This document shows, one piece after another, positions 61,026-64,000 of a DNA stretch of 64,000 nucleotides (position 1 is its first letter; each line of letters begins with the position of its first letter). A program made the position numbers and the translations under genes. The stretch is from Cucumis sativus (lineage: Eukaryota; Streptophyta; Magnoliopsida; Cucurbitales; Cucurbitaceae): NCBI RefSeq assembly GCF_000004075.3, contig NC_026655.2:24847489-24911488 (forward strand), in the 5' to 3' direction. Below the pieces are notes generated by a model that saw nothing but the letters and a program-made list of their open reading frames with translations, made no database searches and was not told where the DNA came from.

Positions 61026-62619
61026 CTAAAATTAAACAATTAAAAACACAGAACGGAAAACAATATTTTAATAGAGAAATTAAAATCAAATCATACATTT
61101 AATTTTGCAAAATTTGATGAAAGTTGAAAGTTCTAATAGCCTAATAGGAACCATGAAAGTAAGTAGTCGGCCACGTTTTTTAAAGCTTTTGGTTGGCTCT
61201 AAAATATAAATAGTTGGCCACGTTTTAAGATGGTGACAATTCCAACTATGTATTAAATACACATTTTTAAACAAACAAAAAAAATCAACTCTCACATTAT
61301 TCAAATTATTAATTCACAAAAAATATAGAATGATATATATATACTTTAATATTATCCACCATTTTTTAGACTTCAAATTTCTACCTATTTTAATATATCA
61401 TTTCCAATAATAATGTGACATTTAGGTCTTTTTTTGATAATTGACTTTATTTTCATTTTTAATTAAAAAAAAGTTTATTAGTTGGTTTGAAATTGTTTCA
61501 CTTTTTCTAGAGCACTTATTAAGGTCTTAGTCAAATTGATATAAATGAAAGTCTATTTGAAAATAATAATATTAATTAATTAAAGTATTTTGTTTTTATT
61601 ATTTGGATGGAAATTTTAAAAAATTTAATTTTAAAATATGTTACGCATGGTTTTTGAAAATATGACTTGAAAATTGAATAATTATTTTATTTTACATTTT
61701 CTAAAAAAAAATAAAGAGTTGTTGACTTAATTAAGCATAAGAAATTTATTTATTTCCTAAAGTTTTTATGCATCCATTTAATGGTTAAATTAAAATTTTG
61801 AGTTTTGTGCATCAATTTGATAGGGTAATTGGTAGACTTCAAGTAATATTTATGCATGGCATTGAAATAATTAGTTATTGTTGTTCGAAAAATTTAATGG
61901 AAAACTTGGTTGTTTGATGTTGAAATTTGGACGACGATTCTCATGTGATAATAACAATAAATTTATTTGATTTGAGAAGAAAGTGAGCTACAAAATGTGA
62001 GCAATTTTTTTATATATAGAGAAACTAGATAACAAGAGATTTTTTAAAATGGAAAAGAGCATGTATCCAGAACGAGCAAGAAAATCACAATGCACTTTGG
62101 TAATTGTATACGGATCTCAAGCATTCAGGATGGATAAAATTCGATATCGTGAGTTATGAAATGTGTGCAAAATGTTTGTTATCATAATTTTCAAAATCCA
62201 AATCATTTACTGCAACCGCAGCTCATACGACAAAGTAACTTAGGAGGGCAGCAGATTATTCAAAGACTTAAGAATGATTTTTTACTCTATTGGTCACTAT
62301 TCTGTAGAATGTCTCACTATAACTTCAACAAGGAAAATTTGGGATAAAACAAATCAACATATACATAACTTTGTTAAATTCCTCATCACTTCGAAAGCAA
62401 ACTTATCTATAAAATTTCCGTACCCTTTTCGAGGGGGAAAAAATCTGGTCAACGCGACTATGAATACCGAAAAATCAATGCTACACGACCTCAATTCATG
62501 ATCTTCTCAGCTGAGACCAGGCCAGGCTGATTTGATTACCAATTTGGATGAACCGTGGGAAGAATTTGATGATACACCTATCAGCAAACCGGCAATACAA
62601 CCACAATCTTGTCAAAATT

Positions 62620-63121
62620 TTAGACCATGATTTTCTTGCCTTTACCTCCTACATGCTTCTTCTGTCTATGAGGAGCATCAGTGCCAGCACCCGGGACTAG
62701 TGGACCAGACCAAGCTTGGATTGGTTCCTTAGAATAAGTGAATAACGTCGAGCTGAACGGTATGTCGGGAGGAACACCAGCTGGGTCGATATGACGTGAA
62801 TATCCTAGCGTAAAGCCAAGCGCTCCATCTTGGTGTGGTGGGGGGAACTTTTCACTTTTGCTCTTTGCATTAGCATGTGTAATTAAGCGCCTTCTCTGTT
62901 TGAAGATAAAACAATTTCAACAGCTTAACACTTTATGAATCAATGAAAATGATATAATCAACTGTGTATAGCTGACTGTCTATGATCTTGAACTTAGCAA
63001 AGTAATATTTACGTCAATATTTGTTTGTATTTCGGCATTGGCTTCGGGAGCTGGAATAGCCCTAACACGTGTGCGTGTTTTCTTTGCTCCATCTCCTTGA
63101 GCTTTACTAGCTGCTCTTAAT
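62620..63121 (-). CDS. CDK-like Ser/Thr kinase, C-terminal part (partial)
   Basis: Last two exons of a gene that runs off the right edge: 63121-63013 and 62895-62620 (128 complete codons plus stop). There is no kinase domain in view. The tail matches the plant cyclin-dependent-kinase-like group of the At1g54610/IBS1 type: ASKAQGDGAKKTRTRVRAIP, APEANAEIQTNID, then RRRLITHANAKSKSEKFPPP, HQDGALGF, HIDPAGVPPDIPFSSTLF and WSGPLVPGAG, ending in a basic KKHVGGKGKK stretch. The first base at 63121 completes a codon begun upstream, and the preceding intron is at least 880 nt. The conserved SEKFPPPHQDGALG block makes the family call firm; the exact paralog is not determined. Confidence 0.82.
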
Positions 63122-64000
63122 CTGCAAAATGGATATAGAATGATGATCAACAAAAACACAAAAAACACTCACAAAGCAAACCCACAGAGGAGTAAGAATA
63201 ATAACAACCACCAATCCGAGCTTTGTCAAAACAAAAATTAATAGACCTCTTAGTAGTCCTATATACAATTGAACAGAATTTGAGTACTAATGTTCAAATG
63301 CCACTCAAGTAATCAACCCAGGACACGTTCTTCTGCAATGGAATCTTCATTTTTGTTTTCTTTTCCTAATGGTGGTAACAGCACCGATAGATAAAATTAT
63401 AAAACTATAAAATGGACTGTCTGGTCGTAAACATATCTGTCATGTAACACCCATCACCCATGTACAGGCATTTAGAAAAGTTGGTTTCCACATTACAGTT
63501 TGACAAAATTTGTAAACCAAAACTGCCTTGGTTGAACTCTATTTTGGTGAGTTTAGTTGATTTCCATTTAAAAAGAAAAGAAAAATCAGATGATCAGTTG
63601 GGTTTCCTTTGGATCTTAGCTCTAAGTCCCCTTTCTAAATTATTTTTCCCAATGTGCATACAAATTATAATAAGTTCTCATAGTTAAAAAAAAATTGATC
63701 TGCTTAGTGAATAGTTATGTATTCTTAACTAGATGATCAGAGGGAGAGGGAGAGGGAGAGTGAACTCTTAACTTTAAGAAAAAGTAACAAAAAATTTCGA
63801 TCTCTTACATTTGATGGTTAAATCAATTTAATACTTGAGCTTTCAGTTTTAAAATGGCCCACCCACCCAACCAAATCTTTTAACCCAGTTGCTTTTGTTC
63901 TTGGCGGGAGCTCTTGCGCCAACTCTTACCAATTTCAAACTAAATCATCTAATGAGCACCACATCAGCATCTAACCTTCCAAAACTAAATAAACACAATT
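63122..64000 (-). other. Intron of the kinase gene up to the window edge
   Basis: No further exon of the kinase is recognisable here, so this is read as intron. It contains a short (GGGAGA)n microsatellite at 63735-63758 and nothing else of note. Confidence 0.5.

Larger units (their letters stand above)
51996..62619. other. Gene-poor 10.6-kb AT-rich region
   Basis: I find no exon chain or protein-like frame here. Its content is NHX promoter (left end), a tandem duplication (52.7-53.0 kb), a foldback MITE (57.0-57.5 kb), 21-nt repeats (56.4-56.6 kb), another tandem duplication (60.7-61.0 kb) and long A/T-runs (55.2, 57.9, 58.4 kb). At 61.15-61.23 kb 'ggccacgtttt' occurs twice. The last ~600 bases are less AT-rich and are probably the 3' UTR of the minus-strand kinase gene. 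Confidence 0.5.

Noticed and set aside
51998-62600. Search for a hidden gene in the long gap
   Set aside because: Only short, low-complexity frames (Lys/Asn/Ile-rich) were found, with no consistent splice chain or known motif.

Overview
This is nuclear DNA from a flowering plant (eudicot). It is AT-rich and full of introns with GT-AG borders, and it carries single-copy plant housekeeping genes next to small lineage-specific gene families. The proteins fit a eudicot, and a cucurbit is my best guess, but I cannot confirm that from the sequence alone. All gene models were built by reading splice sites by eye. Each one closes in frame, and the reading frame is kept across every junction I list.

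Layout. 1-2.5 kb: repeat remnants and a possible gene relic. 2.57-5.3 kb (-): TRAPP subunit TRS33/TRAPPC6, with a decayed LINE reverse transcriptase in intron 1. 6.9-11.0 kb (+): a tail-anchored VAP27/MSP-domain protein (VAP-1). 12.3-21.5 kb (+): five two-exon, ten-cysteine defensin-like secreted peptide genes (DEFL A-E). An orphan VAP first exon lies at 19.66 kb. 23.4-26.7 and 27.9-30.8 kb (+): two further VAP27 paralogs (VAP-2, VAP-3). Both have lost the transmembrane tail and end in a CaaX-like CSIL. 32.0-36.2 kb (-): a seven-TM CAND2/CAND8-type (TPRA1 family) protein. 37.4-38.9 kb (-): ribosomal protein eS25. 41.1-43.1 kb (+): cytosolic Cu/Zn superoxide dismutase with a split miR398 site in its leader. 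45.5-51.0 kb (-): vacuolar Na+(K+)/H+ antiporter of the NHX1 class. 51-62.6 kb: a gene-poor repeat landscape. 62.6 kb to the right edge (-): the 3' end of a CDK-like Ser/Thr kinase.

The dynamic part is 12-31 kb. VAP and defensin-like genes are interleaved and were shaped by nested tandem duplications. A block of about 5.7 kb (14.56-20.22 kb) is repeated from 20.44 kb onward. The left copy kept only exon 1 of its VAP gene, and the right copy lost one defensin-like gene through an internal deletion of about 2 kb. A later duplication made VAP-3 from VAP-2 or the reverse. Nothing here looks like an operon. The neighbours outside this cluster are unrelated housekeeping or stress genes. SOD and NHX are both classical abiotic-stress genes, but their proximity is probably chance.

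The observations most worth following are the swap of a VAP membrane anchor for a possible prenylation signal, apparently by loss of a splice donor; the miR398 site created only by splicing of the SOD leader; and an orphan VAP exon 1 that could act as a distant alternative first exon for VAP-2.
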